In this document: positions 1 through 4,443 of the stretch, piece after piece
Layout of the letters: each line of letters opens with the position of its first letter
How positions within the stretch are numbered: the stretch's first letter is position 1
NCBI GenBank assembly: GCA_013815485.1
Contig: JACDGB010000157.1
Span: forward strand, 1 to 5,361
Length of the DNA: 5,361 nt
Source of the DNA: Rubrobacter sp.
Lineage (GTDB): Bacteria > Actinomycetota > Rubrobacteria > Rubrobacterales > Rubrobacteraceae
Direction: 5' to 3'
Notes under the pieces: generated by a model
The model's database searches: none
Told to the model about the DNA's origin: nothing
What the model saw: the letters and a program-made list of their open reading frames with translations, nothing else
Made by a program: the position numbers and the translations under genes

Positions 1-116
1 GCGCCGGGACTCTATCAGGCACTTCATAAGCAGGCTGCGTTGGCGACGGCTCGGATAGAGCCTGTATTCAAAGGTTCGATTCACCATGGTCGTTGGGAAA
101 TGGCAGCTCTCTTCCA
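1..116. other. No supported gene; probable 3' end of an upstream + strand unit
   Basis: I see no convincing gene here. The + strand has stops at 25-27 (frame 3) and 56-58 (frame 2). Either could end a gene that begins before the window, and the frame-2 tail is arginine-rich. The strong terminator that follows at 117-148 implies that a + strand transcript enters from the left, so this is most likely the 3' end or trailer of an unseen gene. A tRNA T-loop-like string (GGTTCGATTC, near 74-83) has no matching stem and is not a tRNA. Confidence 0.4.
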
Positions 117-148
117 GGCGGCGCTCCCTCGCGGGGCGCCGCCTTTTT
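117..148 (+). terminator. Strong rho-independent terminator
   Basis: An 8-bp perfect stem (GGCGGCGC at 117-124 with GCGCCGCC at 136-143) is extended by an inner CCC/GGG pairing (126-128 with 133-135). The loop is TCGC, T125 is bulged, and TTTTT follows at 144-148. The T-tract lies only on the + strand side, so it terminates transcription entering from the left. It insulates the micro-gene operon, whose likely promoter begins at the next base. Confidence 0.92.
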
Positions 149-173
149 GTTTCGGGTGTAACGTCGAGGGTAC
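149..173 (+). promoter_or_regulatory. Candidate sigma-B/sigma-F-type stress promoter
   Basis: GTTT at 149-152 is followed after exactly 15 bases by GGGTAC at 168-173. General-stress sigma factors (B. subtilis SigB, Streptomyces SigB, mycobacterial SigF) recognise GTTT or similar, a spacer of about 12-17, then GGGTA(T/C). Initiation would fall near 180, leaving a leader of about 40 bases before the first micro-gene. The motif sits right after a strong terminator, where a new promoter is needed. A TAGAAT at 185-190 could instead be a housekeeping -10, but no good -35 lies 16-18 bases upstream of it. Confidence 0.6.
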
Positions 174-219
174 AAAACGTGTCCTAGAATACAAACGAGC
201 GAAACCGGGAGGTGAAGAA

Positions 220-303
220 ATGAGGTCGGGTAACCTAGTGTACATTCTGGTGGTGATTATCCTGGTGATAGTCGCAATATTGCTGCTTTCGAGGCTTCTC
301 TAA
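220..303 (+). CDS. 27-residue hydrophobic single-span micro-protein (tandem copy 1)
   Basis: The start is ATG 220, preceded by a strong Shine-Dalgarno (GGGAGGTG, 207-214) with a 5-base spacer. The frame stays open upstream, but only this start has a ribosome site, and the upstream part crosses the terminator. The peptide has a short polar head (MRSGN), an unbroken aliphatic core of about 18 residues (6-23) rich in Ile, Val and Leu, and a tail with Arg25. It is therefore almost certainly one transmembrane helix. It shares Asn5 and Tyr8 at identical positions with the third micro-protein, and both then run into a beta-branched core, so these two look like paralogues. I do not recognise a named family. 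Size and character resemble type I toxin peptides and small stress-induced membrane proteins, but the sequence does not decide between them. The probable sigma-B-type promoter upstream favours stress induction. Confidence 0.72.
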   Translation: MRSGNLVYILVVIILVIVAILLLSRLL

Positions 304-319
304 CAATGGAGGTTGGCGC

Positions 320-400
320 ATGAGAGGGATACCGGGCGGGCTCGTCGGGCTGGTGGTCATCGTCATCCTCGTGGTGGTGGTGATCTACCTGCTCTTCTGA
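320..400 (+). CDS. 26-residue hydrophobic single-span micro-protein (tandem copy 2)
   Basis: ATG 320 is preceded by GGAGGT (308-313) with a 6-base spacer, and the gene starts 16 bases after the stop of the first micro-gene. The head MRGIPGG carries the only charge (Arg2). Residues 8-26 are entirely Leu/Val/Ile/Gly/Tyr/Phe and end in LLF directly before TGA, so the peptide is essentially a bare transmembrane helix. A TAG follows the TGA immediately. It lacks the Asn5/Tyr8 pair of its neighbours and is the most divergent of the three, but length, hydrophobicity and position match. The individual Shine-Dalgarno and regular spacing argue for real translation. Function unknown; no family recognised. 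Confidence 0.7.
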   Translation: MRGIPGGLVGLVVIVILVVVVIYLLF

Positions 401-415
401 TAGCCGGAGGCCGGG

Positions 416-496
416 ATGAGCTTGAGCAACGTCATCTATGTTTTGCTGGTCGTGCTCGTGGCCGTGGTGGTGTTGAGCTTGTTGGAGGTTATCTAG
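416..496 (+). CDS. 26-residue hydrophobic single-span micro-protein (tandem copy 3)
   Basis: ATG 416 follows GGAGG (406-410) with a 5-base spacer and begins 15 bases after the preceding stop. The head MSLSN and Tyr8 align without gaps to the first micro-protein (Asn5, Tyr8). A Val/Leu core runs from about 6 to 23, and the tail carries an acidic residue (Glu24) where copy 1 has Arg25. If copies 1 and 3 pack together in the membrane, these opposite tail charges would suit a hetero-oligomer, but that is inference. It is the last gene before the guaB3 promoter. Function unknown. Confidence 0.7.
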   Translation: MSLSNVIYVLLVVLVAVVVLSLLEVI

Positions 497-509
497 GCTG
501 CGCGTTGGC

Positions 510-539
510 TTGACCCCGTAAGCGGGGCGGGTGTAGCAT
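510..539 (+). promoter_or_regulatory. Housekeeping-type promoter for guaB3-guaA, with a dyad in the spacer
   Basis: TTGACC (510-515) and TAGCAT (534-539) are separated by 18 bases, a good fit to actinobacterial housekeeping promoters (TTGAC, 17-18, TANNNT). Initiation is expected near 546, giving a leader of about 100 bases. A short perfect hairpin or dyad, CCCCG-TAAG-CGGGG (514-527), overlaps the end of the -35 element and the spacer. It could be a protein operator or a weak stop structure for the micro-gene transcript; it has no T-tract. Confidence 0.6.
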
Positions 540-578
540 GAGTGGGATTTGCGGCGTTTAGTGGAAAAGATCGTAGAG

Positions 579-607
579 GCCCACGGGGGCGTTCTCCGTG
601 GGCTTTT
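579..607 (+). terminator. Terminator-like hairpin in the guaB3 leader (possible attenuator)
   Basis: An 8-bp perfect stem (GCCCACGG 579-586, CCGTGGGC 596-603) with a 9-base loop is followed by TTTTCT. It has the form of an intrinsic terminator, though the T-run is short. It could end the micro-gene transcript. If the promoter at 510-539 is used, it lies within the guaB3 leader at about +34 to +58 and would act as an attenuator. Upstream leader is too short for a standard purine riboswitch aptamer. TCGTAGAG flanks it on both sides (571-578, 618-625), as does GGAAAAG (563-569, 629-635). Confidence 0.65.
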
Positions 608-649
608 CTGTGCCTGCTCGTAGAGACCGGAAAAGGAGATCCCGCTATC

Positions 650-1810
650 ATGGATATCGAGATAGGACGTGGAAAGACGGCGCGCCGGGCTTATGGTCTG
701 GATGAGATCGCTATTGTGCCAAGCCGGAGGACCCGCGACCCGGAGGACGTAGACATCTCCTGGTCGCTCGGGAACCTGCACCTCGACCTGCCGTGCCTGG
801 CGAGCGCGCTGGACGCGGCCATTGACCCGGTGACGGCCGGTATCATCGGGGAGCTTGGTGGGCTCGCTGTACTGAACCTGGAGGGCATACAGACTCGATA
901 CGAAGATCCCGGCCCCGTCTTCGAGGAGATAGCAAGCCTCCCGGAGCAGAAAGCCACGCGGATGATGCAGGATATCTATAAAGAGCCTATCAAGGAGGAG
1001 TTAATCTTCCGCCGCGTCCAGGAGATCAAAGACAAAGGCGTCATAGCCGCCGCCTCCTTGACGCCCCAGAAGGTGGAGAAGTATCATCAGGCCGCCATCG
1101 AAGCCGGGTTGGACGTGCTCGTGATCCAGGGTACCGTCGTCTCCGCGGAACACGTCTCCCGCAGCGTCGAGCCGCTGAATCTGATGGAGTTCGTGCCGTC
1201 TTTGAACGTCCCCGTCGTGGTCGGTGGCTGCGCCAGCTACTCCACGGCCTTGCATCTGATGCGGACGGGAGCCGTCGGCGTGCTCGTCGGGGTGGGACCG
1301 GGGCGCATCTGCACGACGCGGGGCGTGATCGGGGTCGGCGTCCCCCAGGCGACCGCCATCTCCGACGCCGCTGCCGCCCGCACCCGTCACTACATGGAGA
1401 CCGGCGAATACGTGAACGTCATAGCAGATGGTGGGATGCGGACCGGGGGAGAGATCGCCAAGGCCATAACCTGTGGCGCCGACGCCGTGATGCTCGGCAG
1501 CGCCGTCGCCAAAGCCGAGGAAGCTCCGGGCCGTGGCTACAGTTGGGGCATGGCGACCTTCCATCCGACCCTGCCGAGAGGCACGCGCATCCAGACCAAT
1601 ATCACCGGAACAATGGAGGAGATCCTGACCGGCCCGGCCCGCGAGAACGACGGTACATTGAACCTCATGGGCGCATTGCGGACCAGCATGGCGACCACCG
1701 GTTATCAGAATATCAAGGAGTTTCAGAAGGCCGAGATCATGTTCGCGCCGTCGCTGGCGACCGAAGGCAAAATGGAGCAGCGTTCCCAGCAGGTCGGGAT
1801 GGGCAAGTAG
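650..1810 (+). CDS. guaB3: GuaB3 family IMP dehydrogenase-related protein
   Basis: This is a cytoplasmic TIM-barrel enzyme of the IMPDH/GMP reductase superfamily, 386 residues, matching the roughly 375-390 of GuaB3 proteins. The active-site loop [11 protein letters not shown] (214-224) places the catalytic Cys at 221. The phosphate-binding [16 protein letters not shown] (258-273) and the AVMLGS motif (279-284) follow. There is no CBS pair: the barrel runs straight through residues 90-135, where classical GuaB has its CBS insertion. The flap region reads [13 protein letters not shown] (299-311), a GuaB3-like replacement for the classical YRGMGS. IMPDH activity (IMP + NAD+ to XMP) has been shown for a cyanobacterial GuaB3; actinobacterial members are less clear. 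ATG 650 is preferred over the upstream in-frame GTG 542 because AAAGGAG (632-638) precedes it and family homology begins here. The stop lies one base before guaA, so the two genes share a transcript and a pathway. Confidence 0.9.
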   Translation: MDIEIGRGKTARRAYGLDEIAIVPSRRTRDPEDVDISWSLGNLHLDLPCLASALDAAIDPVTAGIIGELGGLAVLNLEGIQTRYEDPGPVFEEIASLPEQKATRMMQDIYKEPIKEELIFRRVQEIKDKGVIAAASLTPQKVEKYHQAAIEAGLDVLVIQGTVVSAEHVSRSVEPLNLMEFVPSLNVPVVVGGCASYSTALHLMRTGAVGVLVGVGPGRICTTRGVIGVGVPQATAISDAAAARTRHYMETGEYVNVIADGGMRTGGEIAKAITCGADAVMLGSAVAKAEEAPGRGYSWGMATFHPTLPRGTRIQTNITGTMEEILTGPARENDGTLNLMGALRTSMATTGYQNIKEFQKAEIMFAPSLATEGKMEQRSQQVGMGK

Positions 1811-1811
1811 C

Positions 1812-3332
1812 TTGATCCTGGTCCTCGACTTCGGTGGTCAATACTCGCAACTGATAGCGCGTCGCGTCCGGGAATGCCGCGTGTTCTCGGAGATGATCCC
1901 ATACGACACGCCGGTCGAGGAGATCCGGGCGAAAAACCCGGAGGGCATCATCCTCTCCGGCGGTCCTAACTCCGTCTACGAAGAAGGCGCGCCGCAGGTG
2001 GACGAAGAGCTTTTCAGCCTCGACGTTCCGATGCTCGGCATCTGCTACGGGATGCAGCTCATGGCCCTCATGCTCGGCGGCGAGGTGGGGGCAGTCCAGA
2101 TCCGGGAGTACGGTCGCTCCGACCTGCGGATAACGAACCACGACGGCCTCTTCGCCGGCACTCCCGAAGAACAGAAAGCCTGGACCAGCCACGGCGATGC
2201 TGTGTTCGCCGCCCCGGAGGGTTTCGCCGTGACCGCCGAGACGCCTTCCGTGCCGATCATCGCTTTCGAGAAACGGGAGAAAGGACGCTACGGGGTGCAG
2301 TTTCATCCGGAGGTACGGCACACCGAGTATGGGATGGAGGTGCTGAAGAACTTTCTTTATGAGGGTTGCGGTTGCTCCCCGGACTGGACGCCGGTCAACA
2401 TTATTACGGACGCGGTTGAGAGGATCCGGGCGCAGGTCGGTGACGCGAGGGCGATCTGTGGTCTCTCCGGTGGGGTTGACTCGGCGACGGCGGCGATACT
2501 CGTGCATCGGGCCATCGGGGACAACCTGACGTGCGTTTTCGTGGACCACGGCCTCTTGCGTCAGAACGAGGCGGAGCAGGTCGTGCAGGCTTTCGGAGAG
2601 AACTCCGACGTTCCACTCGTCCACGTAGATGCGAAGGGGCGTTTCCTGGACAAGCTGGCGAACGTCACTGATCCGGAGGGGAAACGCAAGATCATCGGCG
2701 AGGAGTTCATCCGCACCTTCGAGGAGGAGGCGGGAAAGCTGGAGGACGCGAAGTTTCTCGTACAAGGGACTTTGTACTCCGATGTGATCGAGAGCGGCAC
2801 CCGCGACGCAGCGAAGATAAAGAGCCACCACAACGTCGGCGGCCTCCCCGAGGTGATGGACCTCGACCTGGTGGAACCCTTGCGAAACCTGTTCAAGGAC
2901 GAAGTGCGCGTCGTCGCGGCGGAACTCGGGATGCCGGAGAGGATGGTGTGGCGTCAGCCGTTCCCTGGTCCTGGACTTGCTATACGGGTGATCGGGGACG
3001 TGACGGCGGAGCGGCTGGAGATACTGCGCCGGGCCGACTTCGTTCTTCAGGATGAAATAAGGAACGCCGGACTCTACCGCGGCTTGTGGCAGAGCTTCGC
3101 TGTGCTGCCCGCCATCCACTCCGTCGGCGTGATGGGCGATGCTCGCACTTACGCTTATCCCGTCGTCATCCGGGCCGTCACGAGCGACGATGCCATGACG
3201 GCGGACTGGGCGAGGTTGCCGCACGATCTTCTGGAGAGGATCTCCAACCGCATCATCAACGAAGTCCCCGGCGTGAACCGCGTCGCCCTCGATATAACCA
3301 GCAAGCCGCCGGGCACGATAGAGTGGGAATAA
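1812..3332 (+). CDS. guaA: GMP synthase (glutamine-hydrolysing)
   Basis: Converts XMP to GMP using ATP and glutamine, the last step of guanine nucleotide synthesis. At 506 residues it is full length. The N-terminal class I glutamine amidotransferase domain (about 2-185) has nucleophile Cys78 in GICYG, with His165 and Glu167 in FHPE completing the triad. The ATP-pyrophosphatase domain follows with its P-loop SGGVDS (219-224). The C-terminal dimerisation domain includes [16 protein letters not shown] (381-396) and the conserved ending KPPGTIEWE. The start is TTG 1812, which begins directly at the [17 protein letters not shown] consensus; no ATG or GTG lies in frame just upstream. Only a weak G-rich stretch (1796-1803) precedes it. 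Being one base past the guaB3 stop, it is probably translated by coupling or re-initiation. No intrinsic terminator follows. Confidence 0.97.
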   Translation: MILVLDFGGQYSQLIARRVRECRVFSEMIPYDTPVEEIRAKNPEGIILSGGPNSVYEEGAPQVDEELFSLDVPMLGICYGMQLMALMLGGEVGAVQIREYGRSDLRITNHDGLFAGTPEEQKAWTSHGDAVFAAPEGFAVTAETPSVPIIAFEKREKGRYGVQFHPEVRHTEYGMEVLKNFLYEGCGCSPDWTPVNIITDAVERIRAQVGDARAICGLSGGVDSATAAILVHRAIGDNLTCVFVDHGLLRQNEAEQVVQAFGENSDVPLVHVDAKGRFLDKLANVTDPEGKRKIIGEEFIRTFEEEAGKLEDAKFLVQGTLYSDVIESGTRDAAKIKSHHNVGGLPEVMDLDLVEPLRNLFKDEVRVVAAELGMPERMVWRQPFPGPGLAIRVIGDVTAERLEILRRADFVLQDEIRNAGLYRGLWQSFAVLPAIHSVGVMGDARTYAYPVVIRAVTSDDAMTADWARLPHDLLERISNRIINEVPGVNRVALDITSKPPGTIEWE

Positions 3333-3402
3333 AGCCGGTCACGGTGTTAGCCAGTCAGCAAAGACGGCTCGACGTGAAACGTGGTTCTGAAGAAGGAGGC
3401 GG

Positions 3403-3435
3403 ATGCGGCTCCACGAATTTTCGGCTTCCATCTGA
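3403..3435 (+). CDS. 10-codon upstream ORF with strong Shine-Dalgarno (relay ORF 1)
   Basis: ATG 3403 lies three bases after AAGGAGG (3393-3399), the strongest ribosome site in this gap. It encodes MRLHEFSASI and ends at TGA 3433-3435. The last A of that stop is the first base of the next ATG (TGATG), so terminating ribosomes could restart on the next ORF. The spacing is tight but workable. I infer that it is a loading site for the downstream EEP gene rather than a functional peptide; no resemblance to an amino-acid attenuation leader (no residue runs). Confidence 0.5.
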   Translation: MRLHEFSASI

Positions 3436-3494
3436 TGAGGGATGCGGAGCCGGGATCACGCCTCGCCGCAATAGACCTGAAGCCTGACACCTGA
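3435..3494 (+). CDS. 19-codon upstream ORF coupled at both ends (relay ORF 2)
   Basis: ATG 3435 overlaps the stop of the 10-codon ORF, and its TGA (3492-3494) overlaps ATG 3494 of the EEP gene, again as TGATG. The peptide is MRDAEPGSRLAAIDLKPDT: polar, with no membrane segment or known motif. It has no separate strong Shine-Dalgarno, which fits translation by re-initiation. The three consecutive ORFs use three different frames. Part of the heptad repeat (from 3474) codes its last six residues. Confidence 0.42.
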   Translation: MRDAEPGSRLAAIDLKPDT

Positions 3495-3508
3495 TGCCTG
3501 AAACCTTC
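3474..3508 (+). repeat. Degenerate heptad tandem repeat NNCCTGA across the EEP start
   Basis: Four consecutive 7-base units share the core CCTGA with two variable leading bases (GACCTGA, AGCCTGA, CACCTGA, TGCCTGA). A decayed fifth unit follows (AACCTTC, 3502-3508). On the other strand the unit reads TCAGGNN. The array contains the TGATG junction and the first codons of the EEP gene, so it supplies that gene's start codon. Period 7 is out of register with codons. Confidence 0.75.
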
Positions 3509-4327
3509 AAAATAATGACCTTCAACGTCCGGGGCTCTCAGCACCACGACGGCGAGAACGCCTGGAAGCGGCGTGCTTCGTTGAACGCGCGCGTCATAGA
3601 GAAGCACGCGCCGGATGTGATCGGCTTCCAGGAACATCAAGTCGGCAATCGCAGCGTCCACGACGAAAAGCTACGCGGCTACAAACGTATCTCCGGCCCG
3701 CGCTACGAAAACCGCAAGCCCCACGCTCACAACGCCATCTACTGGCGGACAGACCGGCTGGAGCTTGTCGAGCGAGGCGGCTTCTGGCTATCGGAGACAC
3801 CCGAGGAATACTCTCGGTCGTGGGAGGCGCGCCACGTCCGCTCCGCCAACTGGGCGCGCTTTCGGCTGCTGTCCGAAAGGTTCGGCGGCGCGGAGTTCGT
3901 GCATCTGAATACTCACCTCGATCACATCAGCGGCCATGCGCGTCAACAGGGCGCGCGGCTCATCATCCAGCGGCTCGAAGAGTTGGCGGATGGTCTCCCC
4001 ATCGTAATGACCGGCGATTTCAACTGCGACCCCGGTTCCACGACCTACGACATCTTCGCCGAAGCTGGATTTTCCGATGCCCACATCGTCGCGGGCAACG
4101 GGCGGACGAACACTTTCCACCGCTTTCGAGGAGAGGAATTCAGTCCGAAGAAGACGGAGCGCGAGGTGAGGATAGATTGGATCCTGCTGCGAGATGCCCC
4201 GGAACAAGCGCGATGGACCGTTCACTCGTGCGAGACCATCCGCGACGCCGAGCCACCCGTGTATCCGAGCGACCATTATCCGGTCGTGGCGCGTCTCTCG
4301 CTGGAGACCAAAAGCCCCTCCGTTTAA
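3494..4327 (+). CDS. Endonuclease/exonuclease/phosphatase (EEP) family metal-dependent hydrolase
   Basis: A 277-residue protein of the Mg2+-dependent EEP (DNase I-like) fold. Motifs run in the expected order: MTFNVR with Asn11, FQEH with metal ligand Glu47, NTHLDH with His141, TGDFNCDPGS with Asp175 and Asn177, RIDWIL with Asp228, and SDHYPV with the catalytic Asp260-His261 pair. There is no signal peptide or transmembrane segment, so it is likely cytoplasmic. The family cleaves phosphodiester or phosphate-ester bonds in nucleic acids, sphingomyelin, inositol phosphates and others; the substrate cannot be told here. ATG 3494 has no Shine-Dalgarno but lies in TGATG with the 19-codon ORF. ATG 3515 (Met8) is the alternative start and also lacks one. 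Because family homology begins at about residue 5, ATG 3494 is preferred. The stop overlaps the putative Pho box of pstS. Probably co-transcribed with guaA, or from an unseen promoter in the gap. Confidence 0.88.
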   Translation: MPETFKIMTFNVRGSQHHDGENAWKRRASLNARVIEKHAPDVIGFQEHQVGNRSVHDEKLRGYKRISGPRYENRKPHAHNAIYWRTDRLELVERGGFWLSETPEEYSRSWEARHVRSANWARFRLLSERFGGAEFVHLNTHLDHISGHARQQGARLIIQRLEELADGLPIVMTGDFNCDPGSTTYDIFAEAGFSDAHIVAGNGRTNTFHRFRGEEFSPKKTEREVRIDWILLRDAPEQARWTVHSCETIRDAEPPVYPSDHYPVVARLSLETKSPSV

Positions 4328-4365
4328 CGTGGATTTAAACCCGAGTTTACATAAGTGAAACTAAA
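4322..4365 (+). promoter_or_regulatory. Candidate Pho box (PhoP-binding direct repeats) upstream of pstS
   Basis: This AT-rich island in a GC-rich context carries TTTAAC (4323-4328), TTTAAA (4334-4339) and TTTACA (4346-4351), spaced 5 and 6 bases apart. A weaker fourth unit, TGAAAC, follows at 4356-4361. Direct repeats of a TTAACA-like hexamer every roughly 11 bp are the hallmark of B. subtilis PhoP sites, and Streptomyces PHO boxes are likewise 11-bp units. Location before the phosphate-binding protein gene fits. The first unit overlaps the EEP stop codon. Confidence 0.55.
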
Positions 4366-4382
4366 TGCCGGCTGCCATGCCC

Positions 4383-4388
4383 TATGAT
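4383..4388 (+). promoter_or_regulatory. -10 element of the pstS promoter
   Basis: TATGAT matches the TATAAT consensus at five of six bases. The -35 region 17 bases upstream (ACTAAA) is poor, which is typical of activator-dependent promoters. The Pho-box-like repeats occupy the -35 region and the sequence upstream of it. Initiation near 4395 would leave a leader of about 49 bases. Confidence 0.6.
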
Positions 4389-4443
4389 CGTGCCCTGAAA
4401 GTCGGCTTGCGATTCTGGTCTCTTAGTGAAGGGAGCAAATGGG

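Noticed and set aside
60..95. Possible tRNA or tmRNA 3' end suggested by GGTTCGATTC followed by CACCA
   Set aside because: The bases flanking the loop do not form a T-stem, no acceptor pairing is found, and no anticodon arm can be drawn.
40..219. Long N-terminal extension of the first micro-gene from TTG 40
   Set aside because: The extension would run through a strong terminator and the promoter motif. The only good Shine-Dalgarno is the one before ATG 220.
306..323. Five-codon ORF (MEVGA) overlapping the start of micro-gene 2 by ATGA
   Set aside because: Its ATG overlaps the Shine-Dalgarno of micro-gene 2 and has none of its own, so it is likely chance.
313..513. 66-codon + strand ORF overlapping micro-genes 2 and 3 in another frame
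   Set aside because: It has no ribosome site and an Arg/Gly-rich translation, and it conflicts with two ORFs that each have good start signals.
542..649. 36-codon N-terminal extension of guaB3 from GTG 542
   Set aside because: It would translate through the leader hairpin and lacks a ribosome site. The GuaB3 family starts at the [13 protein letters not shown] region, and ATG 650 has AAAGGAG upstream.
257..781. Minus-strand ORF of 174 codons opposite the micro-genes and the guaB3 start
   Set aside because: It crosses the terminator-like hairpin and the guaB3 promoter and has His/Asp-rich runs that are the antisense of Val/Leu codons. No ribosome site or family was seen.
1737..3224. Long minus-strand ORF (495 codons) opposite guaA
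   Set aside because: It lies antisense to the clearly real guaA, and its translation is a low-complexity Arg/His/Val-rich product with no recognisable domain. Long antisense ORFs are expected opposite GC-rich genes.
3372..3382. Small palindrome ACGT-GAA-ACGT in the guaA-EEP gap
   Set aside because: Four-base arms are too short to call an operator or terminator, and no promoter elements are placed around it.
3086..3487. 133-codon + strand ORF spanning the guaA 3' end and the gap
   Set aside because: Arg/Gly-rich out-of-frame translation of guaA with no start signal; the gap is better explained by the TGATG-linked mini-ORFs.
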